Positions 1-9,371 of a stretch of DNA of 64,000 bases are shown in pieces. The first letter of the stretch is position 1. Each line of letters starts with the position of its first letter. This DNA comes from Streptomyces cyanogenus (GTDB taxonomy: Bacteria; Actinomycetota; Actinomycetes; Streptomycetales; Streptomycetaceae), in assembly GCF_017526105.1 (NCBI RefSeq), contig NZ_CP071839.1:6153001-6217000 (forward strand), read 5' to 3'. The position numbers and the translations under genes were made by a program. The notes below the pieces were generated by a model. It had not been told where the DNA came from, searched no databases, and saw only the letters and a list, made by a program, of their open reading frames with translations.

Positions 1-318
1 ACCAAGACCGGCCTCATGGACGAGCTGGGCAAGGTCAAGCGGGTCGTGGAGAAGCACGCGCCGCTGGACGAGGTGCTGCTCGTGCTCGACGCGACCACCG
101 GGCAGAACGGCCTGGTGCAGGCCCGGGTGTTCGCCGAGGTCGTGGACATCACCGGCATCGTGCTGACCAAGCTGGACGGTACGGCCAAGGGCGGCATCGT
201 CGTCGCGGTCCAGCGCGAGCTGGGCGTGCCGGTCAAGCTCGTCGGGCTCGGCGAGGGCGCGGACGACCTCGCGCCGTTCGAGCCGGAGGCGTTCGTGGAC
301 GCCCTGATCGGTGACTGA
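1..318 (+). CDS. ftsY: Signal recognition particle receptor FtsY, C-terminal part
   Basis: This is the last 105 codons of a gene that starts left of the window. FtsY is the membrane-associated SRP receptor GTPase that docks the Ffh-ribosome complex at the Sec translocon. The visible part is the end of the G domain: a DATTGQNG segment, then TKLDGTAKGG, which is the G4 region giving guanine specificity, then the closing GLGEGADDLAPF element typical of FtsY and Ffh. The frame is open from base 1 and ends with TGA. Its partner Ffh is encoded about 7.4 kb downstream. Family assignment is firm. Confidence 0.96.
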   Translation, partial: TKTGLMDELGKVKRVVEKHAPLDEVLLVLDATTGQNGLVQARVFAEVVDITGIVLTKLDGTAKGGIVVAVQRELGVPVKLVGLGEGADDLAPFEPEAFVDALIGD

Positions 319-407
319 CCACCCGGGGACGTTCCCGGTTGGCCGGCGGAAGGCTCCCGCCCCCGAGGTGCAGTCGGGGACGGGAGCTTCGTCGTGTCCG
401 GCCCGGG

Positions 408-1064
408 CTACGCCCGCGACCGGTGCGCCACGTACGCCAGCGTGCCCAGCAGCAGCCGTGCCGCCGGCGGGCGGGTCGCCGAGTCCAGCGCGGGCGGGCG
501 CAGCCAGCGCACCGGGCCCAGGCCGCCCCGGTCGGAGGGCGGCGCGGTGATGTACGCGCCGGGGCCGAGACCGCGCAGGTCCAGCGCGGCCGGGTCGTCC
601 CAGCCCATGCGGTAGAGCAGCCGGGGGAGCTCGGCGGCGGCGCCGGGCGCGACGAAGAAGTGGGCGCGGCCGTCCGGGGTGGCGGTCACCGGGCCGAGGG
701 GAAGACCCATGCGCTCCAGCCGGACCAGGGCGCGGCGGCCGGCCGGCTCCGAGACCTCGATGACGTCGAAGGACTGCCCCACCGGCAGCATCACCGAGGC
801 GCCCGGGACCTCGGCCCAGGCCTTGGTCACCTCGTCCAGCGTGGCCCCGGCCGGTACGGGCGGCGCGAACTCCAGCGGATGCGCGCCGGGCGCCACGCAG
901 TCCGGCCGCCCGCAGGAGCAGACGCCTCCGGCGGCCCGCGCCCCCGGCAGCACGTCCCAGCCCCACAGTCCGGTGAACTCGGCCACGGCCGTGCAGTCCG
1001 CGGAACGGCCGCGCCGACGCGTGCCGGAGCGGATCTCGCGGATGCCGCCGATCGTGAAGCCCAT
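408..1064 (-). CDS. Bifunctional DNA primase/polymerase N-terminal domain protein
   Basis: The product has 218 residues and resembles the stand-alone primase-polymerase (Prim-Pol) N-terminal domain proteins common in Streptomyces. I base this on the overall pattern: an N-terminal stretch around TGLWGWDVLPGARAA, a Cys/His-containing segment CSCGRPDCVAPGAHP like the one in this family, and the C-terminal GPGAYITAPPS turn. No helicase part is present, so it is only the domain alone and its activity cannot be assumed. The ATG at 1064 is preceded on its strand by GGAGGGGG, a strong ribosome binding site; longer upstream in-frame starts lack one. It is convergent with ftsY and divergent from nsdA. 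Confidence 0.75.
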   Translation of the reverse strand: MGFTIGGIREIRSGTRRRGRSADCTAVAEFTGLWGWDVLPGARAAGGVCSCGRPDCVAPGAHPLEFAPPVPAGATLDEVTKAWAEVPGASVMLPVGQSFDVIEVSEPAGRRALVRLERMGLPLGPVTATPDGRAHFFVAPGAAAELPRLLYRMGWDDPAALDLRGLGPGAYITAPPSDRGGLGPVRWLRPPALDSATRPPAARLLLGTLAYVAHRSRA

Positions 1065-1282
1065 GCCCCCTCCAACGGGTCCTGCGCGCCGGTGGTTACG
1101 ACACGGAACGAGACGGAAGCGGAACGTAACGCTACGGCTCCGCCTTCCCTCCGTGACGCCGGGACAAGGCGGCGCCTGGAAGCGCAACCGGTGGCACGGC
1201 GGGGGATGCGCGCCCCCGCGTGCGTCACTCCGCCCGCTTCCGGCCGTCCTATGTCAAGTGAATCGCGCCCAGGCAACCGTGA

Positions 1283-1430
1283 GTTCATTCGAAGGGGTGG
1301 CGAATGGTGGCGTTTCAGGGATCCCTGTGGCTGGGCGGGTGATCGTAGGATTACTGTGAGTGTGCGAGCCCTGGGGGCACATGTCGCCGCGAGTATGCCG
1401 GAGGCAAGTCGTCAACTCGTTCGAAGGGTG
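1283..1430. promoter_or_regulatory. Divergent upstream region of nsdA with a repeated TTCGAAGGG motif
   Basis: Positions 1065-1521 hold no gene and lie between the divergent primase-domain gene and nsdA. Two similar sequences occur in the same orientation: AGTTCATTCGAAGGGGTG at about 1283-1300 and AACTCGTTCGAAGGGTG at about 1414-1430. Each has the palindromic core TTCGAA followed by GGG. They look like repeated operator sites, but I do not know a regulator with this exact consensus and the role is a guess. Confidence 0.3.
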
Positions 1431-1521
1431 AGAACCCGCGGACGGGGAGCCGTATTTACCGGCATTCTGATAGGGCTTGGCGCACCAGGCGACGAGTGGT
1501 CTCAGGGATGGGGGCGTTCCA

Positions 1522-3000
1522 GTGGGCGGCAACGGCGGTGGCGGGACGAACGCTGACAAGGGCCCCAACGAGCTGCTCGGCTCGTGGTTCGTGCGCAGCG
1601 GCTGGTCCAAGGGCGAGCTGGCCCGCCAAGTCAACCGCAGGGCCCGTCAGTTGGGTGCCAACCACATCTCCACCGACACCTCGCGGGTGCGCCGCTGGCT
1701 GGACGGGGAGAACCCGCGCGAACCGATCCCGCGCATCCTGTCCGAGCTGTTCTCCGAGCGCTTCGGCTGCGTGGTCTCCATCGAGGACCTCGGCCTGCGC
1801 GCCGCCCGCCAGTCGCCCGCCGCCTCCGGGGTCGACCTGCCCTGGACGGCCCCGCAGACGGTCGCCCTGCTCGGCGAGTTCTCGCGCAGCGACCTGATGC
1901 TCGCCCGGCGTGGCTTCCTCGGCACCTCGCTCGCCCTGTCCGCCGGCCCCTCCCTCATCGAGCCCATGCAGCGCTGGCTCGTGCCCACGCCGTCCTCCCC
2001 GGTCCCGCCCGAGCCCCAGCCCGCCCTCGACTCCCGCCGGCCGGGCCGGCTCTCCAAGCCCGAGCTGGACCTGCTGGAGTCCACCACGCGCATGTTCCGC
2101 CAGTGGGACGCCCAGTGCGGCGGCGGCCTGCGCCGCAAGGCCGTCGTCGGCCAGCTGCACGAGGTCACCGACCTGCTCCAGGAACCCCAGCCCGAGGCCA
2201 CCGCCCGCAAGCTGTTCCAGGTCGCCGCCGAGCTGGCCGAGCTGGCCGGCTGGATGAGTTACGACGTCGGCCTCCAGCCCACCGCGCAGAAGTACTTCGT
2301 GCTCGCCCTGCACGCCGCCAAGGAAGCCGGTGACAAGCCGCTCGGCTCCTACATCCTGTCCAGCATGAGCCGCCAGATGATCCACCTGGGCCGGCCCGAG
2401 GACGCCCTGGAGCTGATCCACCTCGCCCAGTACGGCAGCCGCGACTGCGCGAGCCCGCGCACCCAGGCCATGCTGTATGCGATGGAGGCCCGCGCCTACG
2501 CCAACATGGGGCAGCCCGGCAAGACCAAGCGCGCCGTCCGCATGGCGGAGGACACCTTCGCCGATGTCCACGAGTGGGACGAGCCGGACCCCGACTGGAT
2601 CCGCTTCTTCTCCGAGGCCGAGCTGTACGGCGAGAACTCCCACTCCTACCGCGACCTCGCCTACGTCGCCGGCCGCAGTCCCACCTACGCCTCCCTGGCC
2701 GAGCCGCTGATGCGCAAGGCGGTGGAGAAGTTCGCCGAGGACGCCGAGCACCAGCGGTCGTACGCGCTCAACCTGATCGGCATGGCCACCGTGCACCTGC
2801 TCCAGCGCGAGCCCGAGCAGAGCACGGCCTACGCCTCGCGGGCCATGGAGATCGCCAAGAAGGTCCGCTCCGAGCGTGTGAACACTCGTATCCGAAAGAC
2901 GGTCGACACGGCCGTACGCGACCACGGCGACCTCGCCGCCGTCATCGAGCTCTCCGAGCAGCTCGCCGTCGACCTGCCGGAGACCGCCGAAGCCGTCTGA
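1522..3000 (+). CDS. nsdA: NsdA-type negative regulator of differentiation and antibiotic production
   Basis: The product has about 492 residues and matches NsdA, known in Streptomyces as a negative regulator of sporulation and antibiotic synthesis. The N-terminal region includes RRWLDGENPREPIPRILSEL, like the HTH-linked start of many Streptomyces TPR regulators. A hydrophobic stretch around RRGFLGTSLALSAGPS follows. The rest is helical repeats, TPR-like, with units such as AELAELAGWMSYDVGLQPTA and ALNLIGMATVHLLQ. I chose GTG at 1522 because GGATGGGGG lies just upstream; an in-frame TTG at 1477 is the alternative. Its place between ftsY and amtB agrees with the conserved Streptomyces order. 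Molecular mechanism is not evident from sequence. Confidence 0.85.
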   Translation: MGGNGGGGTNADKGPNELLGSWFVRSGWSKGELARQVNRRARQLGANHISTDTSRVRRWLDGENPREPIPRILSELFSERFGCVVSIEDLGLRAARQSPAASGVDLPWTAPQTVALLGEFSRSDLMLARRGFLGTSLALSAGPSLIEPMQRWLVPTPSSPVPPEPQPALDSRRPGRLSKPELDLLESTTRMFRQWDAQCGGGLRRKAVVGQLHEVTDLLQEPQPEATARKLFQVAAELAELAGWMSYDVGLQPTAQKYFVLALHAAKEAGDKPLGSYILSSMSRQMIHLGRPEDALELIHLAQYGSRDCASPRTQAMLYAMEARAYANMGQPGKTKRAVRMAEDTFADVHEWDEPDPDWIRFFSEAELYGENSHSYRDLAYVAGRSPTYASLAEPLMRKAVEKFAEDAEHQRSYALNLIGMATVHLLQREPEQSTAYASRAMEIAKKVRSERVNTRIRKTVDTAVRDHGDLAAVIELSEQLAVDLPETAEAV

Positions 3001-3260
3001 CACCGCCACCCCCGGTCCCCGGCCGCGGCCGGTCCTCCCGAACTGCCCGACTCGGCTCCCCCATGCCAGGTCATCGGAAGGCCCGCCGCGGCCGGTCTCT
3101 TTCCCGCGCCCGAACCGGCGCCGCGCTCGCGGATGTGGTGCTCGCCGTCGTGGTTCCTCAGGTGATGGTTGCGGTCGTGCTCGTGATGGTTGCGTGACGA
3201 TAACGATCGGCGAGCCCGGAATCCGGCGCTTCATCCAGGCGTAACACGCAGGGCGCCCTT

Positions 3261-3298
3261 GTCACCCCGGCGAAACAACGAGGGGCTTCCACCGAAAC
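3261..3298 (+). promoter_or_regulatory. GlnR-type binding site upstream of amtB
   Basis: The 400-base gap 3001-3400 contains four half-sites spaced as in the actinobacterial GlnR consensus (GTnAC-n6-GAAAC repeated): GTCAC at 3261, GAAAC at 3272, a poor third site GGGCT at 3283 and GAAAC again at 3294. Each step is 11 bp. GlnR is the global nitrogen regulator and is known to control amtB-glnK-glnD in Streptomyces. The same gap also has a 12-bp direct repeat GTGATGGTTGCG at 3162 and 3183 of unknown meaning. No gene was seen in the gap. Confidence 0.75.
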
Positions 3299-3400
3299 CG
3301 CGCTGCGCCAATCTCGTGGCGCATAACCGGCCCGCCCCTCAACCGCCGGACCGCTCAGGCACCGCCCGCACGGGGCCGCACAACCGACGAGGAGACGCCG

Positions 3401-4741
3401 ATGGCACCAGCCATCATGCTTGCGGCGGACGCACCCAAGCTGTCGTCCGCCAACACAGGCTTCATGCTCATCTGTTCCGCCCTGGTGATGCTCATGACCC
3501 CGGGACTGGCCTTCTTCTACGGAGGCATGGTCCGCGTCAAGAGCACCCTGAACATGCTGATGATGAGCTTCATCAGCCTCGGGATCGTCACCATCCTGTG
3601 GGTGCTCTACGGCTTCTCCCTCGCCTTCGGCACGCACAACAGCCTCATCGGTTGGAACTCCGACTGGTTCGGCCTCAGCAACATCGGGCTGACGGAGCTC
3701 TGGGACGGCTACTCCATCCCGGTCTTCGTCTTCATGGTCTTCCAGCTGATGTTCGCGATCATCACGCCGGCCCTGATAAGCGGCGCCCTCGCGGACCGCG
3801 TCAAGTTCTCCGCGTGGTCGCTCTTCATCGCCCTGTGGGTCACGATCGTCTACGTCCCGGTCGCCCACTGGGTCTGGGGCGCCGACGGCTGGGCCTACAA
3901 GCTCGGTGTGATCGACTTCGCGGGCGGTACGGCGGTCCACATCAACGCCGGTGCGGCGGCTCTCGGTGTCATCCTCGTCATCGGCAAGCGCGTCGGCTTC
4001 AAGCGTGACCCCATGCGCCCGCACAGCCTCCCGCTGGTCATGCTCGGCGCCGGTCTGCTCTGGTTCGGCTGGTTCGGCTTCAACGCCGGTTCCTGGCTCG
4101 GCAACGACGACGGCGTCGGCGCGCTGATGTTCGTCAACACCCAGGTCGCCACCGCCGCCGCCATGCTGGCCTGGCTCGCCTACGAGAAGATCCGGCACGG
4201 CGCGTTCACCACCCTCGGCGCCGCCTCCGGCGCGGTCGCCGGTCTGGTCGCCATCACCCCGTCCGGCGGCGCGGTCTCCCCGCTCGGCGCGATCGCCGTC
4301 GGCGCCATCGCCGGTGTGGCCTGCGCCGCGGCCGTCGGCCTGAAGTTCAGGTTCGGCTACGACGACTCCCTCGACGTCGTCGGCGTCCACATGGTCGGCG
4401 GCATCATCGGCTCCCTGCTGATCGGCTTCTTCGCCACCGGCAAGGGCCAGTCCACCGCCACGGGCGTCTTCTACGGCGACCACACCTTCACCCAGCTGTG
4501 GAAGCAGTGCGCCGGTGTCTTCGCGGTCCTCGCCTACTCCCTGATCGTCTCCGCCGTCCTCGCCTTCCTCCTCGACAAGACCCTCGGCATGCGGGTCACC
4601 GAGGACGAGGAGATCTCCGGCATCGACCAGGCCGAGCACGCCGAGACCGCATACGACTTCAGCGGCGCCGGCGGCGGCGTCACCGGGTCCCTGGCCGCCC
4701 CGGCCCTGGCCGCCGCGCAGAACAAGAAGGTGGACGCATGA
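3401..4741 (+). CDS. amtB: Ammonium transporter AmtB
   Basis: This is a 446-residue integral membrane protein of the Amt/Mep/Rh family that takes up ammonium. The FYGGMVR signature is at residues 39-45 and the two channel histidines are H180 (AVHINAG) and H330 (GVHMVGG), with about eleven hydrophobic segments between residues 20 and 405. The C-terminal tail after KTLGMR is cytoplasmic and is where the PII protein binds in this family. The ATG follows a GAGGAG site. The TGA overlaps the ATG of glnK as ATGA, so translation is probably coupled. Transcription is likely under GlnR (site at 3261-3298). Confidence 0.97.
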   Translation: MAPAIMLAADAPKLSSANTGFMLICSALVMLMTPGLAFFYGGMVRVKSTLNMLMMSFISLGIVTILWVLYGFSLAFGTHNSLIGWNSDWFGLSNIGLTELWDGYSIPVFVFMVFQLMFAIITPALISGALADRVKFSAWSLFIALWVTIVYVPVAHWVWGADGWAYKLGVIDFAGGTAVHINAGAAALGVILVIGKRVGFKRDPMRPHSLPLVMLGAGLLWFGWFGFNAGSWLGNDDGVGALMFVNTQVATAAAMLAWLAYEKIRHGAFTTLGAASGAVAGLVAITPSGGAVSPLGAIAVGAIAGVACAAAVGLKFRFGYDDSLDVVGVHMVGGIIGSLLIGFFATGKGQSTATGVFYGDHTFTQLWKQCAGVFAVLAYSLIVSAVLAFLLDKTLGMRVTEDEEISGIDQAEHAETAYDFSGAGGGVTGSLAAPALAAAQNKKVDA

Positions 4742-5076
4742 AGCTCATCACCGCCGTCGTGAAGCCCCACCGGCTCGACGAGATCAAGGAAGCCCTCCAG
4801 GCCTTCGGCGTCCACGGCCTCACGGTCACCGAGGCCAGCGGATACGGCCGGCAGCGCGGCCACACCGAGGTCTACCGCGGTGCCGAGTACACCGTCGACC
4901 TCGTCCCCAAGATCCGCATCGAGGTGCTGGCCGAGGACGACGACGCCGACCAGCTGATCGAGGTCATCGTCAAGGCGGCCCGCACCGGCAAGATCGGGGA
5001 CGGCAAGGTCTGGTCCCTGCCCGTCGAGACCGCCGTACGGGTCCGCACGGGCGAGCGGGGGCCGGACGCGCTCTGA
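4738..5076 (+). CDS. glnK: PII signal-transduction protein GlnK
   Basis: A 112-residue PII protein that senses 2-oxoglutarate, ATP and ADP and blocks AmtB. The T-loop segment RGHTEVYRGAEYTVDLVPK carries Y51, the residue modified in PII proteins and in Streptomyces reported to be adenylylated by GlnD. The B-loop is seen as TGKIGDGKVW. Length and motifs are normal. It overlaps amtB by four bases and is followed 56 bases later by glnD, so sensor, target and modifying enzyme sit in one operon. Confidence 0.97.
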   Translation: MKLITAVVKPHRLDEIKEALQAFGVHGLTVTEASGYGRQRGHTEVYRGAEYTVDLVPKIRIEVLAEDDDADQLIEVIVKAARTGKIGDGKVWSLPVETAVRVRTGERGPDAL

Positions 5077-5132
5077 CGCAGCAGAATGCGAGTCGGGGGA
5101 AAGTCCGGGGGGAACGGAACAGGAGTCGCCGG

Positions 5133-7583
5133 GTGACGGGTACGGATGTGCGGAAAGAAACGGAAGACTCGGGACCCGGCGGCTACGCGGCGGCCCGGCT
5201 GCGCCTCCTCACCGAGGGGGCGCGGTCCGGGCCGCCGCGCCGTACCGCCCTGTCCGAACTGACCGACGACTGGCTCGCCGGACTGTTCGGCGCGGCGGCC
5301 GGGGGCCTGCCCGGCGTCTCGCTCGTCGCCGTCGGCGGCTACGGCCGCGGGGAACTCTCCCCGCGCAGCGACCTCGACCTCGTCCTGCTGCACGACGGCT
5401 CCGACCCCGCCGCCGTCGCCGCCCTCGCCGACCGGATCTGGTACCCGGTCTGGGACCTCGGCCTCGCCCTCGACCACTCCGTCCGCACTCCCGCCGAGGC
5501 CCGCAAGACGGCCGGCGAGGACCTCAAGGTCCACCTCGGCCTGCTGGACGCCCGCCACCTCGCCGGCGACGCCGGGCTCACCGCCGGCCTGCGCACCGCC
5601 GCCCTCGCCGACTGGCGCAACCAGGCGCCCAAACGCCTCCCCGAACTCCAGGAACTGTGCGCCGAGCGCGCCGCGCGCCAGGGCGAGCTGCAGTACCTGC
5701 TGGAACCCGACCTCAAGGAGGCCCGCGGCGGCCTCCGCGACGCCACCGCCCTGCGCGCCGTCGCCGCCTCCTGGCTCGCCGACGCCCCGCGCGAGGGCCT
5801 GGCCGACGCCCGCCGCCGGCTGCTCGACGTACGGGACGCCCTGCACCTGGCCACCGGCCGGGCCACCGACCGGCTCGCGCTGCAGGAACAGGACCAGGTC
5901 GCGGCCGAGCTGGGCCTGCTCGACGCCGACACCCTGCTCCGGCAGGTCTACGAGGCGGCGCGGCTGATCGCGTACGCCAGTGACGTCACCTGGCGCGAAG
6001 TGGGGCGCGTCCTGCGCTCGCGCGCCGTCCGGCCACGACTGCGCGCCATGCTGGGCGGCGGCAAGCCGGTCACCGAGCGTTCCCCGCTCGCCGAGGGCGT
6101 GGTCGAGCAGGACGGCGAGGTGGTGCTCGCCCGCGCCGCACGCCCCGAACGCGACCCCGTGCTCCCGCTGCGTGCCGCGGCCGCCGCCGCCCAGGCCGGT
6201 CTCCCGCTCTCCCTGCACGCCGTACGGCGCATGGCCGCCACCGCGGGCCCCCTGCCCACGCCCTGGCCCGCCGAGGCCCGCGAACAGCTCGTCACCCTGC
6301 TCGGCTCCGGCCGCCCCACGATCGAGGTCTGGGAGGCCCTGGAGGCGGAGGGCCTGATCACCCGCCTGCTCCCCGACTGGGAACGGGTCCGCTGCCGCCC
6401 CCAGCGCAACGCCGTCCACATCTGGACGGTCGACCGGCACCTCATCGAGACCGCCGTCCGCGCCTCCGAACTCACCCGCCGGGTCAGCCGCCCCGACCTG
6501 CTCCTGGTCGCCGCGCTGCTGCACGACATCGGCAAGGGCTGGCCCGGCGACCACTCGGTGGCCGGCGAGATCATCGCCAAGGACGTCGCCGCGCGCATCG
6601 GCTTCGACCGGACGGACGTGGCCGTGCTCTCCCTGCTGGTCCGCCACCACCTGCTGCTCATCGAGACGGCCACCCGCCGTGACCTGGACGACCCCGCCAC
6701 CGTCCGCTTCGTCGCCGAGGAGGTCGGCAGCCAGAGCACCCTGGAACTGCTGCACGCCCTCACCGAGGCCGACGCCCTCGCCACCGGCCCGGCCGCCTGG
6801 TCCTCCTGGCGCGGTTCCCTCGTCGCCGACCTCGTACGACGCGTCTCCGCCGTCCTCGCCGGAGACGCCCCCGACGAGCCCGAGCCGGCCGCGCCCACCG
6901 CCGAGCAGGAACGCCTCGCCATCGAGGCCTTCCGCACCGGCGGCCCGGTCCTCGCCCTGCGTGCCCAGCCCGAACCGGTCACCGAGGAGCCGTCCGGCGA
7001 GCCGGAACCCCTGGGTGTCGAACTCCTCATCGCCGTACCCGACCAGCCCGGCGTCCTGCCCGCCGTCGCCGGCGTCCTCGCGGTGCACCGCCTCACCGTC
7101 CGCACGGCGGAACTGCGCGCCGTCAGCCTGCCGGGCGACGTGGACGACGAGGGCGCGGTCCTCCTGCTCAACTGGCGGGTCGCCGCCGAGTACGGCTCCC
7201 TGCCCCAGGCGGCCCGGCTCCGCAGCGATCTGGTCCGCGCCCTGGACGGCAGCCTCGACATCGCCGGCCGCCTGGCCGAACGCGACGCGGCCTACCCCCG
7301 CCGCCGCGGCTGGACCGCCCCGCCGCCCCGCGTCACCGTCGCCCCGGCCGCCTCCCACCACGCCACGGTCATCGAGGTCCGCGCCCAGGACGCCCCGGGC
7401 CTGCTCCACCGCATCGGCACGGCCCTGGAGAAGGCGGGCGTACGGGTCCGGAGCATGCACGTGTCGACGCTGGGGGCGAACGCCGTGGACGCGTTCTACG
7501 TCACGACGGGGGCGGGCGCGCCGCTGCCGACCGGGGACGCGGCGTCCCTGGCGGGGGTGCTGGAGGAGACGCTGCGGGCGTGA
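5133..7583 (+). CDS. glnD: PII-modifying nucleotidyltransferase GlnD
   Basis: An 816-residue bifunctional enzyme that adds and removes a nucleotidyl group on GlnK. Domains in order: nucleotidyltransferase with GGYGRGELSPRSDLD near residue 68; helical linker; HD hydrolase with HDIGKGWPGDHS near residue 463; and two ACT domains near 630-690 and 745-815, the second starting VIEVRAQDAPGLLHRIG. In Streptomyces the homologue acts as an adenylyltransferase rather than a uridylyltransferase (known from the literature). The start is GTG with AGGAG seven bases upstream. Third gene of the GlnR-linked operon. Confidence 0.96.
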   Translation: MTGTDVRKETEDSGPGGYAAARLRLLTEGARSGPPRRTALSELTDDWLAGLFGAAAGGLPGVSLVAVGGYGRGELSPRSDLDLVLLHDGSDPAAVAALADRIWYPVWDLGLALDHSVRTPAEARKTAGEDLKVHLGLLDARHLAGDAGLTAGLRTAALADWRNQAPKRLPELQELCAERAARQGELQYLLEPDLKEARGGLRDATALRAVAASWLADAPREGLADARRRLLDVRDALHLATGRATDRLALQEQDQVAAELGLLDADTLLRQVYEAARLIAYASDVTWREVGRVLRSRAVRPRLRAMLGGGKPVTERSPLAEGVVEQDGEVVLARAARPERDPVLPLRAAAAAAQAGLPLSLHAVRRMAATAGPLPTPWPAEAREQLVTLLGSGRPTIEVWEALEAEGLITRLLPDWERVRCRPQRNAVHIWTVDRHLIETAVRASELTRRVSRPDLLLVAALLHDIGKGWPGDHSVAGEIIAKDVAARIGFDRTDVAVLSLLVRHHLLLIETATRRDLDDPATVRFVAEEVGSQSTLELLHALTEADALATGPAAWSSWRGSLVADLVRRVSAVLAGDAPDEPEPAAPTAEQERLAIEAFRTGGPVLALRAQPEPVTEEPSGEPEPLGVELLIAVPDQPGVLPAVAGVLAVHRLTVRTAELRAVSLPGDVDDEGAVLLLNWRVAAEYGSLPQAARLRSDLVRALDGSLDIAGRLAERDAAYPRRRGWTAPPPRVTVAPAASHHATVIEVRAQDAPGLLHRIGTALEKAGVRVRSMHVSTLGANAVDAFYVTTGAGAPLPTGDAASLAGVLEETLRA

Positions 7584-7730
7584 CCTCCGCGCCGGTGCCG
7601 CGGTTGCCCAGGACGTGGTCTCCGCGCACGCCCCGCTCGCCGATCGAGGCGGGCGGGGGTCGTTACCCTGCCGGGCCAGATACCCTGGAAGACGCTCAGA
7701 CCGCCCCCGACTCCGAGGACCGAAGCCGCC

Positions 7731-9281
7731 GTGTTCGATACTCTCTCCGACCGCCTCAGCGCGACTTTCAAAAACCTCCGCGGGAAGGGCCGGCTGAGCG
7801 AAGCGGACATCGACGCCACGGCGCGCGAGATCCGTATCGCACTCCTCGAAGCCGACGTGGCGCTGCCCGTCGTGCGTACGTTCATCAAGAACGTCAAGGA
7901 GCGCGCGCTCGGTGCCGAGGTCTCCAAGGCGCTGAACCCCGCCCAGCAGGTCCTCAAGATCGTCAACGAGGAACTGATCACCATCCTCGGCGGCGAGACC
8001 CGGCGTCTGCGCTTCGCCAAGCAGCCGCCCACCGTGATCATGCTGGCCGGTCTCCAGGGTGCCGGTAAGACCACCCTCGCGGGCAAGCTCGGCCGGTGGC
8101 TGAAGGAGCAGGGCCACTCGCCGCTGCTGGTCGCCGCCGACCTCCAGCGCCCCAACGCCGTCAACCAGCTGAGCGTCGTCGCCGAGCGCGCCGGCGTCGC
8201 GGTCTACGCGCCGGAGCCGGGCAACGGCGTCGGCGACCCGGTGAAGGTCGCCAAGGACTCCATCGACTTCGCGAGGTCCAAGGTCCACGACATCGTGATC
8301 GTGGACACCGCCGGCCGCCTCGGCATCGACGCCGAGATGATGCAGCAGGCCGCGGACATCCGCGACGCCGTCTCCCCGGACGAGATCCTGTTCGTCGTCG
8401 ACGCGATGATCGGTCAGGACGCCGTCAACACCGCCGAGGCCTTCCGCGACGGCGTCGGCTTCGACGGCGTGGTCCTCTCCAAGCTCGACGGTGACGCCCG
8501 CGGTGGTGCGGCCCTGTCCATCCGGCAGATCACCGGCAAGCCGATCATGTTCGCGTCGAACGGCGAGAAGCTGGACGACTTCGACGCGTTCCACCCGGAC
8601 CGGATGGCCTCCCGCATCCTCGACATGGGTGACCTGCTCACCCTGATCGAGCAGGCGGAGAAGACGTTCAGCCAGGAAGAGGCCCAGAAGATGGCCTCGA
8701 AGCTGGCGTCGAAGAAGGGCCAGGACTTCACCCTGGACGACTTCCTGTCCCAGATGGAGCAGGTCAGGAAGATGGGCAGCATCAGCAAGCTGCTCGGCAT
8801 GCTCCCGGGCATGGGCCAGATCAAGGACCAGATCGCCAACCTGGACGAGCGGGACGTCGACCGCACCGCCGCGATCATCAAGTCGATGACCCCGGCCGAG
8901 CGCCAGGACCCGACGATCATCAACGGCTCCCGCCGCGCCCGGATCGCACGTGGTTCCGGTGTCGAGGTCAGCGCCGTGAAGAACCTGGTCGAGCGGTTCT
9001 TCGAGGCCCGCAAGATGATGTCCCGCATGGCCCAGGGCGGTATGCCGGGCATGCCGGGGATCCCGGGCATGGGCGGCGGCCCCGGCCGGCAGAAGAAGCA
9101 GCAGAAGAAGGCCAAGGGCAAGCAGCGCTCCGGCAACCCGATGAAGCGCAGGCAGCAGGAGCTGGAGGCGGCGCAGCGCCGCGAGGCCGCCGCGCAGGGC
9201 GGCAACGCCTTCGGCCTGCCGGGCCAGCAGGGCGGCCAGGACTTCGAGCTGCCGGACGAGTTCAAGAAGTTCATGGGCTGA
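7731..9281 (+). CDS. ffh: Signal recognition particle protein Ffh
   Basis: A 516-residue SRP54 GTPase that binds 4.5S-type RNA and signal peptides on the ribosome and delivers them to FtsY. The N domain spans about residues 1-90, Walker A GLQGAGKTT is near residue 107, DTAGRLGID near 197, and the TKLDG-like G4 reads SKLDGDARGG. The M domain from about residue 300 is rich in methionine (for example KLLGMLPGMGQIK and a run of GMPG repeats near 435). The tail ends in a Lys/Gln-rich segment and a C-terminal FELPDEFKKFMG. Start is GTG. A clear terminator follows 20 bases after the stop. Confidence 0.97.
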   Translation: MFDTLSDRLSATFKNLRGKGRLSEADIDATAREIRIALLEADVALPVVRTFIKNVKERALGAEVSKALNPAQQVLKIVNEELITILGGETRRLRFAKQPPTVIMLAGLQGAGKTTLAGKLGRWLKEQGHSPLLVAADLQRPNAVNQLSVVAERAGVAVYAPEPGNGVGDPVKVAKDSIDFARSKVHDIVIVDTAGRLGIDAEMMQQAADIRDAVSPDEILFVVDAMIGQDAVNTAEAFRDGVGFDGVVLSKLDGDARGGAALSIRQITGKPIMFASNGEKLDDFDAFHPDRMASRILDMGDLLTLIEQAEKTFSQEEAQKMASKLASKKGQDFTLDDFLSQMEQVRKMGSISKLLGMLPGMGQIKDQIANLDERDVDRTAAIIKSMTPAERQDPTIINGSRRARIARGSGVEVSAVKNLVERFFEARKMMSRMAQGGMPGMPGIPGMGGGPGRQKKQQKKAKGKQRSGNPMKRRQQELEAAQRREAAAQGGNAFGLPGQQGGQDFELPDEFKKFMG

Positions 9282-9301
9282 GTCCCCGCGCGTACGACCT
9301 G

Positions 9302-9331
9302 AGGGGCGCCCCCTTCGCGGGGGGCGCCCCT
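9302..9331 (+). terminator. Hairpin terminator after ffh
   Basis: GGGGCGCCCCC at 9303-9313 pairs fully with GGGGGCGCCCC at 9320-9330 around a six-base TTCGCG loop, with one more A-T pair outside. It starts 21 bases after the ffh stop. As usual in Streptomyces there is no long T tract. Confidence 0.8.
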
Positions 9332-9371
9332 TGCGCGTGCCGAGGCCCGCCGGGTGTCGTAACGTCCAGAT

